Below, piece after piece: positions 1-10,995 of a DNA stretch of 64,000 bases. The stretch lies in NCBI GenBank assembly GCA_018261895.1, contig JAGTRT010000023.1, forward strand, positions 1-64,000, read 5' to 3'. Under the pieces are notes generated by a model. The model was not told the origin of the DNA and did not search any database. It saw nothing but the letters and a program-made list of their open reading frames with translations. Position 1 is the first letter of the stretch. Every line of letters begins with the position of its first letter. A program made the position numbers and the translations under genes. The DNA comes from Pseudomonadota bacterium. GTDB lineage: Bacteria > Pseudomonadota > Gammaproteobacteria > Burkholderiales > Rhodocyclaceae.

Positions 1-549
1 GAGCACGAAATCGAGCGGATCCTGCTTGGCCGAATCGACCTCGACGCGCTCGCCGGCGCGCAGGTCGTCGAGCGACTTGCCCGAGAGCTTGCCGTAGCCC
101 GGGAACTTGCGCACGGCGTAATTCACGTCGCCGTCGGTTGCCTGGTAGGCCAGGCCGGTCGCCTCGAGCCTGCCGATCAGATCGAGCATCTCGGGCACGT
201 ATTCGGTGGCGCGCGGCTCATGATCGGGGCGCAGCACGCCCAGCGCGTCGGCGTCCTCGTGCATGTAGGCGATGAAACGGTTGGTCAGCTGCTGGATCGT
301 CTCGCCGTTTTCGATGGCGCGCTTGATGATCTTGTCGTCGATGTCGGTAATGTTGCGGACGTAGGTCACGTCGTAGCCCGACGCCTTCAGCCAGCGATAA
401 ACCATGTCGAACACCACCATCACCCGCGCATGGCCGAGGTGGCAATAGTCATAGACCGTCATGCCACAGACATACATGCGAACCTTGTTGGCTTCGATCG
501 GGGTGAAAAGCTGCTTTTCGCGCTGGAGGGAGTTGTAGATCTTGAGCAT
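1..549 (-). CDS. cysS: cysteinyl-tRNA synthetase (N-terminal part, runs off the left edge)
   Basis: Reverse-strand translation [54 protein letters not shown] is the typical CysRS N-terminus. Confidence 0.93.
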   Translation of the reverse strand, partial: MLKIYNSLQREKQLFTPIEANKVRMYVCGMTVYDYCHLGHARVMVVFDMVYRWLKASGYDVTYVRNITDIDDKIIKRAIENGETIQQLTNRFIAYMHEDADALGVLRPDHEPRATEYVPEMLDLIGRLEATGLAYQATDGDVNYAVRKFPGYGKLSGKSLDDLRAGERVEVDSAKQDPLDFVL

Positions 550-653
550 GCGGGGAAGAAACCGGGCTTGGCCGCCTCGCGATTCCCTATGGAATCACCG
601 GCGTTTTTGATAGAATCGACGGATTGTATAACCTCGAAAAGTATAGCATAGCG

Positions 654-1814
654 ATGACCTCTACTTCCCTGCTCCAGCCCCGTTTTCAGAAGCTCAAGAC
701 GTTGCGTGCAATGGCGATTGGCCTGGCCATCGGCTTTGCCGTCCCCGCTTTCGCTGACAACCTGCCGGAAGTCCAACGCCTGATCAAGCAGGGTCAGTAT
801 CCGCAAGCCCTTGAAAAGGTGGATGCCTATCTGAGCAGCCGTCCCAAGGACGCCCAGGGTCGCTTCCTCAAGGGCCTGATCTATACCGAGATGAACAAGC
901 CGGGCGACGCCATCGCCGTGTTCACCAAGCTTTCCGAGGATTACCCGGAACTGCCGGAACCCTACAACAACCTGGCCGTGCTCTACGCCCAGCAGAAGCA
1001 GTACGACAAGGCCCGCACGGCGCTCGAAATGGCCATAAGGACTCACCCGTCTTACGCCATCGCCTACGAAAATCTGGGCGACGTCTACGCCAAGCTGGCC
1101 AGCCAGGCCTACGACAAGGCCCTGCAACTCGACAACTCCAACTCGGCCACCCAGAACAAGCTGGCCCTGATCCGCGACCTGATCACCACCTCCGGCAAGG
1201 GCAACGTCAAGCCGCAACCGGCTGCCACCGCCGCACCGGTTGCCGCTGCGCCTGTTGTACCGGTCGCCGCCGCAGCAGCCAAGCCGGCCACCACGCCGGC
1301 TGCCGCACCTTCCGCCACCATCGTCACCTCGACACCGGGCGCCGCCTCTACCTCGCCCGCTGCCAAGCCGACGACCGTTGTGGCTACCGCACCGGCTACG
1401 GCCGTCGCCCCAGCACCGACTGCTGCGCCGGCTCCCGCACCGGCCCCCACCCCGGCGCCGGCCAAGGCCAACGCCGCCAGCGACGACGTACTCAAGGCCA
1501 TGAACGCCTGGGCCGACGCCTGGTCGCGCAAGGACATGCGCGCCTACCTGGGCGCCTACGCCCACGAATTCGACACACCCAAGGGCATGAGCCGCAAGGC
1601 CTGGGAACAGGAGCGCGAACAGCGCATCGCCGGCAAGGGCGGCAAGATCTCCGTGTCCTTCGATACGCCGCAGATCAGCATCAACGGTGACAAGGCCACG
1701 GCCAAGTTCCGCCAGCACTACAAGGCCACCGGGCTGTCCAGCTCGACGACCAAGACGCTGGTCTTCGTCCGCGTCGGTAGCAAGTGGCTGATCAAGGAAG
1801 AAAACGCCCGGTGA
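654..1814 (+). CDS. secreted TPR protein with Ala/Pro-rich linker and C-terminal NTF2-like domain
   Basis: Signal peptide, TPR-like repeats, PAPAPAPTPAPA linker, C-terminal WADAWSRKDMRAYLGAYA...[10 protein letters not shown]. Confidence 0.75.
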   Translation: MTSTSLLQPRFQKLKTLRAMAIGLAIGFAVPAFADNLPEVQRLIKQGQYPQALEKVDAYLSSRPKDAQGRFLKGLIYTEMNKPGDAIAVFTKLSEDYPELPEPYNNLAVLYAQQKQYDKARTALEMAIRTHPSYAIAYENLGDVYAKLASQAYDKALQLDNSNSATQNKLALIRDLITTSGKGNVKPQPAATAAPVAAAPVVPVAAAAAKPATTPAAAPSATIVTSTPGAASTSPAAKPTTVVATAPATAVAPAPTAAPAPAPAPTPAPAKANAASDDVLKAMNAWADAWSRKDMRAYLGAYAHEFDTPKGMSRKAWEQEREQRIAGKGGKISVSFDTPQISINGDKATAKFRQHYKATGLSSSTTKTLVFVRVGSKWLIKEENAR

Positions 1815-3106
1815 AATTAGGCCGTAAGCTGGTTCTATCCGGACTGGCGGTCGCCCTGGCCGCCGGTGCAGCAACCCACCTCAGGGACAAGCGGGCAAAC
1901 CAGCCCGTCGCTGTCAGCGAACTTTCGGAAATCGCGCTCGCCCGCACTGCCAGCGAGGCCGTCGGCAAGGATTCGTCCTTGCCGCTGGTCGTCAGCGACT
2001 CGGCGCCAGAAGAAACGCTGACGCGCATCTTCGCCGAGATCGAAGCCAACCGCCTGGGCAACGCCCTGCAATTGACCGAAGGTCTGCTCCGTCAGCATCC
2101 GAATTACCGACTGGCGCACCTGATCAAGGGCGACCTGCTGCTGGCACGCACCAAGCCGATCGAGTCCTTTGGCGCGCTGACCGATGCGCCGGCCGACAAG
2201 GTCGCCGACCTGCGCGCCGAGGCCATCGTTCGCCTCAAGGGTTATCGCGAGAAGCCGCCGGCCGACTTCGTGCCGCGCTACCTGCTGCAGATGCAGCCGG
2301 ACCAGCGTTACGCCATCGTCGTCGACACCAAGCGTTCGCGTCTCTATCTCTACGAAAACGACACCAAGAACGGCGGTCAGCCGCGCTTCGTCGCCGACTA
2401 CTACGTCACGCAGGGCAAACTGGGCGCCGAGAAGCTGGCCGAGGGCGACAAGAAGACGCCAGTCGGCGTTTATCACGTCACCGCCAACCTGCCGCGCCAG
2501 AAGCTGGCCGACCTCTACGGCAACGGCGCCTTCCCGCTGAATTACCCGAACGAATGGGACAAGCGTCAGGGCCGTGGCGGCAGCGGCATCTGGCTGCACG
2601 GCACGCCGTCCGACACCTTTGCCCGTCCGCCGCGCGCCTCCGACGGCTGCGTCGTGCTCACCAACCAGGATCTCGACATCGTCGCCAAGAACCTGCAGGT
2701 CGGCCTGACGCCGGTCATCATCAGCAATTCCGTCGAGTGGCTGTCGCTCGACGACTGGGCCCGCGAGCGCAGCGAATTGAACAAGTCGATCGAGTCCTGG
2801 CGGGCCGACTGGGAAAGCCGCGACACCGACCGTTACCTGACGCACTACTCGAAACGCTTCAAGGCCGGCGATCAGGACTTTGCCGACTTCGCGGCGCAGA
2901 AGAAGCAGGTCAATGCCGGCAAGGAATGGATCAAGCTGAAGATCAACAACGTGTCCGTCTTCCGCAATCCGGGCAAGGACGAGGTCGTCGTCGTGACCTT
3001 TGATCAGGATTACCGCAGCAACAATCTCAACAACCAGATGAAGAAACGCCAGTACTGGCTACGCGAAGGCGACCAGTGGAAGATCATTTACGAAGGAAGT
3101 GCATGA
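1811..3106 (+). CDS. L,D-transpeptidase (YkuD/ErfK family) with C-terminal NTF2-like domain
   Basis: [31 protein letters not shown] matches the HxxxSxGC/R catalytic motif; start overlaps the upstream stop. Confidence 0.85.
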   Translation: MKLGRKLVLSGLAVALAAGAATHLRDKRANQPVAVSELSEIALARTASEAVGKDSSLPLVVSDSAPEETLTRIFAEIEANRLGNALQLTEGLLRQHPNYRLAHLIKGDLLLARTKPIESFGALTDAPADKVADLRAEAIVRLKGYREKPPADFVPRYLLQMQPDQRYAIVVDTKRSRLYLYENDTKNGGQPRFVADYYVTQGKLGAEKLAEGDKKTPVGVYHVTANLPRQKLADLYGNGAFPLNYPNEWDKRQGRGGSGIWLHGTPSDTFARPPRASDGCVVLTNQDLDIVAKNLQVGLTPVIISNSVEWLSLDDWARERSELNKSIESWRADWESRDTDRYLTHYSKRFKAGDQDFADFAAQKKQVNAGKEWIKLKINNVSVFRNPGKDEVVVVTFDQDYRSNNLNNQMKKRQYWLREGDQWKIIYEGSA

Positions 3107-3666
3107 TGTTGAAGAAAATTTCCCTGCTTGCCGCCGGCCTGCTTGCCGCCACCCTGGCCTGGGCTGCCCCGACGGTCGAAATGCAGACCTCCGCCGGAAC
3201 CATCGTGATCGAACTGAACAGCGAAAAGGCACCGAAGAGCGTGGCCAATTTCCTGCAGTACGCGCGCGACGGTTTCTATGGCAACACCATTTTCCATCGC
3301 GTCATCCCGGGCTTCATGATCCAGGGCGGCGGTTTTGACGCGAAGATGAACCAGAAAGCGACCCGCGAGGCCATCGAGAACGAGGCCAAGAACGGTCTCC
3401 GCAACAGCCGCGGCACGCTGGCCATGGCCCGCACCAACGCCCCGCATTCGGCCACCGCCCAGTTCTTCATCAACCACGCCGACAACGCCAGCCTCGACTA
3501 TCCGTCCTTCGACGGCTGGGGTTATGCCGTGTTCGGCAAGGTCGTGAAGGGCATGGACGTCGTCGACAAGATTGCCCAGACGCAAACCACCAGCGTCGGG
3601 CCGCACCGCGATGTGCCGGTGACCCCCATCGTCATCCAGAACGTCAAAATCATCTCCGAAAAATAA
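3103..3666 (+). CDS. ppiA: periplasmic peptidyl-prolyl cis-trans isomerase (cyclophilin) with signal peptide
   Basis: Signal peptide plus [15 protein letters not shown] and [12 protein letters not shown] cyclophilin motifs. Confidence 0.88.
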   Translation: MMLKKISLLAAGLLAATLAWAAPTVEMQTSAGTIVIELNSEKAPKSVANFLQYARDGFYGNTIFHRVIPGFMIQGGGFDAKMNQKATREAIENEAKNGLRNSRGTLAMARTNAPHSATAQFFINHADNASLDYPSFDGWGYAVFGKVVKGMDVVDKIAQTQTTSVGPHRDVPVTPIVIQNVKIISEK

Positions 3667-3676
3667 GGAATTCAGC

Positions 3677-4168
3677 ATGATCAAGCTCACCACCAACCAC
3701 GGTATCATCACCCTCAACCTCGACGCCGAGAAGGCTCCGAAGACGGTTGCCAATTTCATCTCCTACGTCGAAGCCGGCCATTACAACGGCACCATCTTCC
3801 ACCGCGTCATCAAGAACTTCATGATCCAGGGCGGCGGCATGGAGCCGGGCATGAACCAGAAGCCCTGCCAGGCCCCGATCGAGAACGAGGCTGCCAACGG
3901 CCTGAAGAACAAGCGCGGCAGCATCGCCATGGCCCGCACCAACGACCCGCATTCGGCCACCGCCCAGTTCTTCATCAACACCGTCGACAACGATTTCCTC
4001 GACTTCAAGTCGCCGTCCGGCCAGGGCTGGGGCTACTGCGTGTTCGGTGAAGTCGTCGAAGGCCTGGACGTGGTCGACAAGATCCGCGCCGTCCCGACCG
4101 GCAGCAAGGGCTTCCACCAGGACGTGCCGAAGGAAGACGTGATCATCGAGAAGGCCGAGATCGTTTGA
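3677..4168 (+). CDS. ppiB: cytoplasmic peptidyl-prolyl cis-trans isomerase (cyclophilin)
   Basis: [27 protein letters not shown], no signal peptide. Confidence 0.9.
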   Translation: MIKLTTNHGIITLNLDAEKAPKTVANFISYVEAGHYNGTIFHRVIKNFMIQGGGMEPGMNQKPCQAPIENEAANGLKNKRGSIAMARTNDPHSATAQFFINTVDNDFLDFKSPSGQGWGYCVFGEVVEGLDVVDKIRAVPTGSKGFHQDVPKEDVIIEKAEIV

Positions 4169-4884
4169 TCTTCTTCGTTTCCGATCTGCACCTGTCGCCC
4201 CGGTCACCCGGGGCGACGCGTTTGTTCCTCCAGTTTTTGGCGGGCCGCGCGCGGCAGGCCGAGGCGCTGTACATCCTCGGCGACCTGTTCGAGGTGTGGG
4301 TTGGCGACGATGTCAGCGACGCCTATTCGGCCCAGATCGCCGCCGCCCTGCGTGCCGCCAGCGATGCCGGGCTGAAGATCCATTTCATGCACGGCAACCG
4401 CGATTTCGCGATTGGCGACGAATTCACCCGCGCCGCCGGCATGCACCTGCTGCCTGACCCCTACGCGCTGGTCCTGCCCGAGTGGTCCTTCGTGCTCTCG
4501 CACGGCGACGCGCTCTGCCTCGACGACCACGCCTACATGACCTATCGCGCCAAGGTACGCGATCCGGAATGGCAGCAAAAGATGCGCGCCAAGCCGCGTG
4601 TCCTGCGCAGCCTGCTCGGCCGCTACATCCGCTGGCGCAGCGCCCGGCGCAAGCGCGCCGCCAACTACGTTTACGCCGACCTCAACGGCCCGGCGACCGA
4701 CGACTTCCTGCGCGACCACGGCTACTGCACCTTCATCCACGGCCACACGCACCGGCCGGAGAAGCACGACCACATTGTCGATGGCATCCACGTCGAGCGC
4801 TGGGTGCTCGCCGACTGGCACGAGGACCGCGGCGAAGCCCTGCTCTGGGATGGCGAACGGCTGAGCCGCGAAGCCGTGCTGTGA
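4165..4884 (+). CDS. lpxH: UDP-2,3-diacylglucosamine diphosphatase
   Basis: [37 protein letters not shown] metallophosphoesterase motifs. Confidence 0.9.
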   Translation: MIFFVSDLHLSPRSPGATRLFLQFLAGRARQAEALYILGDLFEVWVGDDVSDAYSAQIAAALRAASDAGLKIHFMHGNRDFAIGDEFTRAAGMHLLPDPYALVLPEWSFVLSHGDALCLDDHAYMTYRAKVRDPEWQQKMRAKPRVLRSLLGRYIRWRSARRKRAANYVYADLNGPATDDFLRDHGYCTFIHGHTHRPEKHDHIVDGIHVERWVLADWHEDRGEALLWDGERLSREAVL

Positions 4885-4918
4885 ACATTTCCATTTTGCG
4901 CAAAATTTCCGGTTGACC

Positions 4919-4920
<2 letters not shown>
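4885..4920. repeat. dispersed repeat copy between lpxH and recQ
   Basis: acatttccattttgcgcaaaatttccggttgaccgt. Confidence 0.82.
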
Positions 4921-6736
<1,816 letters not shown>

Positions 6737-6737
6737 C

Positions 6738-7355
6738 ATGACCCGAGACACCCTGAACGCCACGCTGGCCGCCATCGTCGTCGCGGCGTTGATCGTCTCC
6801 GGCATCGCCCCGTTCGACCGGGCGACATGGATCATGGAAGTCGCCCCCGTGCTCATCGCCCTGCCGATCATGGTCGCCACGCGCAAAAGGTATCCGCTCA
6901 CCACGCTGCTCACCGTGCTCATCGCCGCCCACGCCCTCGTCCTCATCGGCGGCGGCGCCTACTCGTATGCCCGCGTGCCGCTCGGTTTCTGGATGCAGGA
7001 CCTGCTCGGCACCGTGCGCAACCCCTACGACAAGCTCGGCCACTTCATGCAGGGCTTCGTCCCGGCCATGGTCGCGCGCGAAATCCTCATCCGCGGCGGC
7101 TACGTCGTCGGCCGCCGGATGACCGGCTTCCTCTGCATCTGCATCGCCATGGCCATCAGCGCCAGCTACGAACTCATCGAATGGGCCGCCGCCCTCGCCA
7201 TGGGCCAGGGCGCCGACGAATTCCTCGGCACCCAGGGCGACCAATGGGACACCCAGTCCGACATGTTCATGGCCCTGATCGGTTCAAGCACCGCCATGCT
7301 CCTGCTCGCCGGCTGGCACGACCGCCAGCTCAAGGCACTCAACCCCCGACCCTGA
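6738..7355 (+). CDS. DUF2238/YjdF-family membrane protein
   Basis: Multiple TM segments, DKLGHFMQGFVPAMVAREIL, GDQWDTQSDMFMALIGS. Confidence 0.7.
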   Translation: MTRDTLNATLAAIVVAALIVSGIAPFDRATWIMEVAPVLIALPIMVATRKRYPLTTLLTVLIAAHALVLIGGGAYSYARVPLGFWMQDLLGTVRNPYDKLGHFMQGFVPAMVAREILIRGGYVVGRRMTGFLCICIAMAISASYELIEWAAALAMGQGADEFLGTQGDQWDTQSDMFMALIGSSTAMLLLAGWHDRQLKALNPRP

Positions 7356-7432
7356 TTTCAAATTTGGGCAAAATTTCCGGTTGACCGTGCAATCCCACGG
7401 TCAACCGGAAAAAATGGCCAAAATCGAAATTT
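7354..7432. repeat. inverted pair of the dispersed ~35-bp repeat (REPIN/MITE-like)
   Basis: gatttcaaatttgggcaaaatttccggttgaccgt - gcaatccc - acggtcaaccggaaaaaatggccaaaatcgaaatt: two inverted copies around an 8-bp spacer. Confidence 0.85.
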
Positions 7433-7652
7433 GCAGCGCGCAGGGAAAGCCAAGCGGCGGAAAATGACATTGCAATTTCAGCGGAAAATTCATACTGTCC
7501 GGTTTGTCGCCCGAAAATTGTCGAAAATATGCAAGCAACCGCCCAGAACCACTGCCACACAATCAACTCCGCCTGTCCTGTCCGCCAGCTTATGGGACAG
7601 GTTTCCGGATTAGGCGACAGTTTTGTCGTCTACTACTAGTTAGGCGCTTTCA

Positions 7653-8054
7653 ATGTCCGGGCTGATTGAAGTTTCGGTTGTTGCTGTTGCAGCTTTCGCA
7701 ATCGGTGCTGTCGTTGAGAGAGTTCGCCTGCGTAACTACTGGCGTCGCACATGCACTGGGTTTGCGTGGCGGCGTCACTTTCCGAATGCACGAAAAGAAG
7801 ATATACGTTTGTTCTTAGGGCTATTCACGGAAGCCTTTGCATTTCCTGATTCACGTCGTCTTTGCTTTGCTCCAGCCGACAAACCACTTGATGTCTATAA
7901 GGCTCTGTATCCGTTTCCAAAGTTCATGGCCGATTCAATGGAGCTTGAAACATTTCTTGAAAGCGTTAAAGAGGCCTTTGGCGTTGATCTGCTTCCCGTG
8001 TGGCGGGAGGACGTGACTTTGGGTGAGCTATATGCCAAAGCTACCCGCGCCTAA
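7653..8054 (+). CDS. integron cassette protein of unknown function (133 aa, N-terminal TM)
   Basis: ORF starts 8 bp after GTTAGGC; stop codon TAA lies in the GCCTAAC box of the following attC. Confidence 0.75.
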   Translation: MSGLIEVSVVAVAAFAIGAVVERVRLRNYWRRTCTGFAWRRHFPNARKEDIRLFLGLFTEAFAFPDSRRLCFAPADKPLDVYKALYPFPKFMADSMELETFLESVKEAFGVDLLPVWREDVTLGELYAKATRA

Positions 8055-8120
8055 CAATCCGGTCCAGCGGACCGTCAAAAAGCTACGCTTTTTGCCGTCC
8101 GCTGACCTTCCACGTTAGGC
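8049..8120 (+). repeat. attC site 1 (72 bp)
   Basis: GCCTAAC...GTTAGGC ends; inner arms GGTCCAGCGGAC / GTCCGCTGACC complementary with one unpaired base; terminal AAAAAGC-TAC-GCTTTTT hairpin. Confidence 0.92.
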
Positions 8121-8124
8121 ACAT

Positions 8125-8424
8125 ATGAAAATCTGGCCCGGTCAAACTGAAGACTTCAAGCCTCCTCTCCTGTCGCCCAAGGAGAAAGGAAATCTGTGGT
8201 TGGGTCTTGCTGGCATCTTTTTCGTTGGTTCGGCCACTTCATATTTTTATCCGTCAGCCACGCCCTCTACCGGTCGCTGGGCATGGCTCCACAATATCTT
8301 TTTCAATCAATTTGGCCCATCGGGAGACTTTGTCCTTTTTCTAGTGCTGGGCTGTGTGGGCGTTCTAGCCGCGCTCAAGCAGTATTCCGCTTACTCAAGC
8401 GAAAAAGGCGGCACTAATGCGTAG
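8125..8424 (+). CDS. integron cassette small membrane protein (99 aa), unknown function
   Basis: ATG 5 bp after attC1; two predicted TM helices (LWLGLAGIFFVGSATSYFY, FVLFLVLGCVGVLAAL). Confidence 0.72.
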   Translation: MKIWPGQTEDFKPPLLSPKEKGNLWLGLAGIFFVGSATSYFYPSATPSTGRWAWLHNIFFNQFGPSGDFVLFLVLGCVGVLAALKQYSAYSSEKGGTNA

Positions 8425-8433
8425 CCCAGCATT

Positions 8434-8514
8434 GCCTAACAATGCGGTCAAAGGCGCTCCCTTCGGTCGCTGGACGTCCCGCAAGCGGGCCGCCCTTTAC
8501 CTACAACGTTAGGC
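8434..8514 (+). repeat. attC site 2 (81 bp)
   Basis: GCCTAACAATGCGGTCAAAGG...CCCGCAAGCGGG...CCTTTACCTACAACGTTAGGC. Confidence 0.9.
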
Positions 8515-8519
8515 ACCTC

Positions 8520-8810
8520 ATGGGCTCGCTAGTAGCATTCATTGCCGTATTTGCTCTGTCCTACGTAAATGGAGTTTGGATGGTTCGCCATCTTCAAAAA
8601 GTTCATCCAGCCGTATCAGCCCAGCTTGGCAAGCCAACACTTACGCAAAGCAATATTGGGGCGCCACGCTTAGCATTAACAAAGTTTGTTTGGTCGCTTC
8701 AATTTCGCTCGCTTAACGACCCGGTGCTCTCTTTGAGTTGTGTAGTCGCTATGCTTAGCGAGGTCGCTATTCTTTGCATCGTCATTGCCGTTCTGGCCGG
8801 AAAACCATGA
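8520..8810 (+). CDS. integron cassette small membrane protein (96 aa), unknown function; its 3' attC is missing
   Basis: ATG 6 bp after attC2; TM helices at both ends (LVAFIAVFALSYVNGVW, VVAMLSEVAILCIVIAVLAG). Confidence 0.7.
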   Translation: MGSLVAFIAVFALSYVNGVWMVRHLQKVHPAVSAQLGKPTLTQSNIGAPRLALTKFVWSLQFRSLNDPVLSLSCVVAMLSEVAILCIVIAVLAGKP

Positions 8811-8828
8811 GTATGTTTCCCAATCCAG

Positions 8829-8880
8829 TGACCGTGCAATCCCACGGTCAACCGGAAAAAACGCCCAAAATTCAAATTTT
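8829..8880. repeat. dispersed repeat copy with truncated inverted partner
   Basis: tgaccgtgcaatcccacggtcaaccggaaaaaacgcccaaaattcaaatttt; same spacer as the 7354 pair. Confidence 0.85.
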
Positions 8881-10451
8881 CAGGGCGGTCGGGTCGGCGC
8901 GCATGAGGCGTTTGTTCATCTTGCCGACGCTGGTCTTGACCAGGGTTTTCACGAAACTAACCTGCAACAGCACGCCGTAGCGCGACACGCCGGCGGCCTC
9001 GATGGCGTGGGCGGCGTAGTTGCGCATGGCGTGTTCGGTGATCTGGCCGACGAATTCCGGTTTGAGCAGGACGAGGGCGAGCGGGCGTTCGCCCCATTTG
9101 TCGTCGGGGACGCCGATGACGGCGACTTCATGCACGGCCTCGTGTTTGGCGATGATGTCTTCGAGTTGCAGTGACGACGTCCATTCGCCGCCGGTCTTGA
9201 TGACGTCCTTGATGCGGTCGGTGACCTTGAGGCAGCCGGCCGGGTTGATGTTACCGATGTCGGCGGTGTGCAGGTAGCCGCCGGCCCACAGGTCTTCCGA
9301 GGCCTCGGGCGCGGAGACGTAGCCCTGGGTGAGCCAGGGCGCGCGCACGACGACTTCGCCGGTCGCCTTGCCGTCGTGGGCGACGTCGGCCATCTCGGGA
9401 TCAACGATGCGCAGGTCGACGAGCGGCAGGGGCCGCCCGGTCTTGGCACGAATGACGGCCTGTTCCTCGAGCGAACGATTGAGGTCGGCGCTGTCGAGGT
9501 GGGCCAGGCTGAGCACCGGGCAGGTTTCCGACATGCCGTAGCCGGTGAACAGGTCCATGCCGCGCTTCTGGGCGGAAATGGCCATGCCATGTGCAGGATG
9601 GTTGGCACGCAATGCGAGAAGCTGACGCCTTCCTCGGCAATCAGCCGGCAGATCACGTCGGGCTGGTAACGGCCGGGGTAGACCTGCTTGACGCCCATCA
9701 TCGTCGCCAGGTACGGGAAGCCCCAGGCATGGACGTGGAACATCGGCGTCATCGGCATATACACGTCTTCGCGGTGGATGTGGCCCTGGGCGTTGGCGCC
9801 GCCGAGCGCCGCGGCGCAGCCCAGCGTGTGCAGCACGAGCTGGCGATGGCTGAAATAGACGCCCTTCGGGTTGCCGGTCGTGCCGGTCGTGTAGAAGGTC
9901 GTCGCCTGCGCGTTTTCGTCGAAATCGGGGAAGTCGTAGGCGGGCGATGCCTCGGCCAGCATGGCCTCGTACTCGGCGGCCATCGTGACCGGCACAGCGG
10001 GCATCTCGGCCTCATCGGTGAAGAGCACGAAGGTCCTGACCGTTTCCAGCGCCGGCGCAATCTGCGCGAGGATAGGGAAGAATTCGCTGTTGACCAGCAG
10101 CACGTCGGCCTTGGCGTGGTTCAGCGTGTACAGGATCTGCTCCGGGCTCAGGCGGATATTCACCGTCTGCAGGATCGCCCCCATCATCGGCACGGCGAAG
10201 AAGCATTCGAGGTAGCGATGGCTGTCCCAGTCCATCATCGCCACGGTCTGCCCGGCCTCGACGCCCAGCCCGGCCAGGCCGTTGGCCAGCCGGCCGATGC
10301 GCTCGTTGAGCGTGCGGTAGTTGTAGCGCAACCTGCCTTGGTACGTGATTTCCTGTTCCGGCGCGATGGCCAGCGGCGTCAGCAACAGCTGCTTGATGAG
10401 CAGCGGATATTGATAGGCCGACGCCGTGGACTGGACGAGTTTGACTGGCAT
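8872..10451 (-). pseudogene. long-chain fatty-acid--CoA ligase (AMP-binding), disrupted by an internal deletion/frameshift near 9583-9592
   Basis: N-terminal frame ends VSFSHCVPTILHM; C-terminal frame resumes at GMAISAQKRGMDLFTGYGMSETCPVL; the roughly 30-residue stretch normally between these motifs is absent. Confidence 0.75.
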
Positions 10452-10689
10452 GCTTCTCTCCCTGTGCTGTTGTTGTTTTAGGGCGGTCGACCGCCGCCCG
10501 TGGCGATGATTTTACTCGCCATACCGTTTTTTGCCGCTCGCGCCCGCCGGGCAAAGACGCCGAAATGTAAAGAATTGCAATCCGGAATTAGTACCGCGCA
10601 AAAATTCGGGCCGACATGCTATACAGATCAGCTGCTGCATTCAGCATATTCCAGACTATTTTTTCGGCCGCCAAGGCCCCGAGAACGCC

Positions 10690-10965
10690 ATGCCATCGAG
10701 AATTCACGTCCGCCGTCGCCAGCCCTTGAATGCTGTCGCCATTGTCATTTTTGCCTTGATCGGATGTTCCGCCCAGGCCCAGACCAGCGAGCCGGCCAAC
10801 CCGCCGGCCGCGCCCTTCAACGACAAGAAGGAAAGCCATCACCACAAGCACCAGTTGCCGCCGGAAACGCCCATTCCGCACCGCCTCGACACGGCGCCGA
10901 CCCAGCCCCATCCGCAAGCCGCCAAGCTGGAACAGCAACGCGCCGTTTCGTTGCCGCAGAAGTAA
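10690..10965 (+). CDS. small secreted His/Pro-rich protein, unknown function
   Basis: Signal-like N-terminus AIVIFALIGCSAQAQ, then KKESHHHKHQLPPETPIPHRLD; upstream of the deacetylase-like gene. Confidence 0.5.
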   Translation: MPSRIHVRRRQPLNAVAIVIFALIGCSAQAQTSEPANPPAAPFNDKKESHHHKHQLPPETPIPHRLDTAPTQPHPQAAKLEQQRAVSLPQK

Positions 10966-10995
10966 GCCCCTTAGTCCGACGCCGAGATCACCTTC

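Larger units (their letters stand above)
7639..8820 (+). mobile_element. cryptic integron cassette array (CALIN-like): three cassette ORFs, two attC sites, no integrase in window
   Basis: GTTAGGC sites at 7639, 8114 and 8508; GCCTAAC partners at 8049 and 8434; small same-strand ORFs of visibly lower GC than their surroundings. Confidence 0.85.

Noticed and set aside
459-1874. 471-aa minus-strand ORF with Gly/Arg/Cys-rich repeats
   Set aside because: Shadow of the Ala/Pro-rich linker of the TPR gene.
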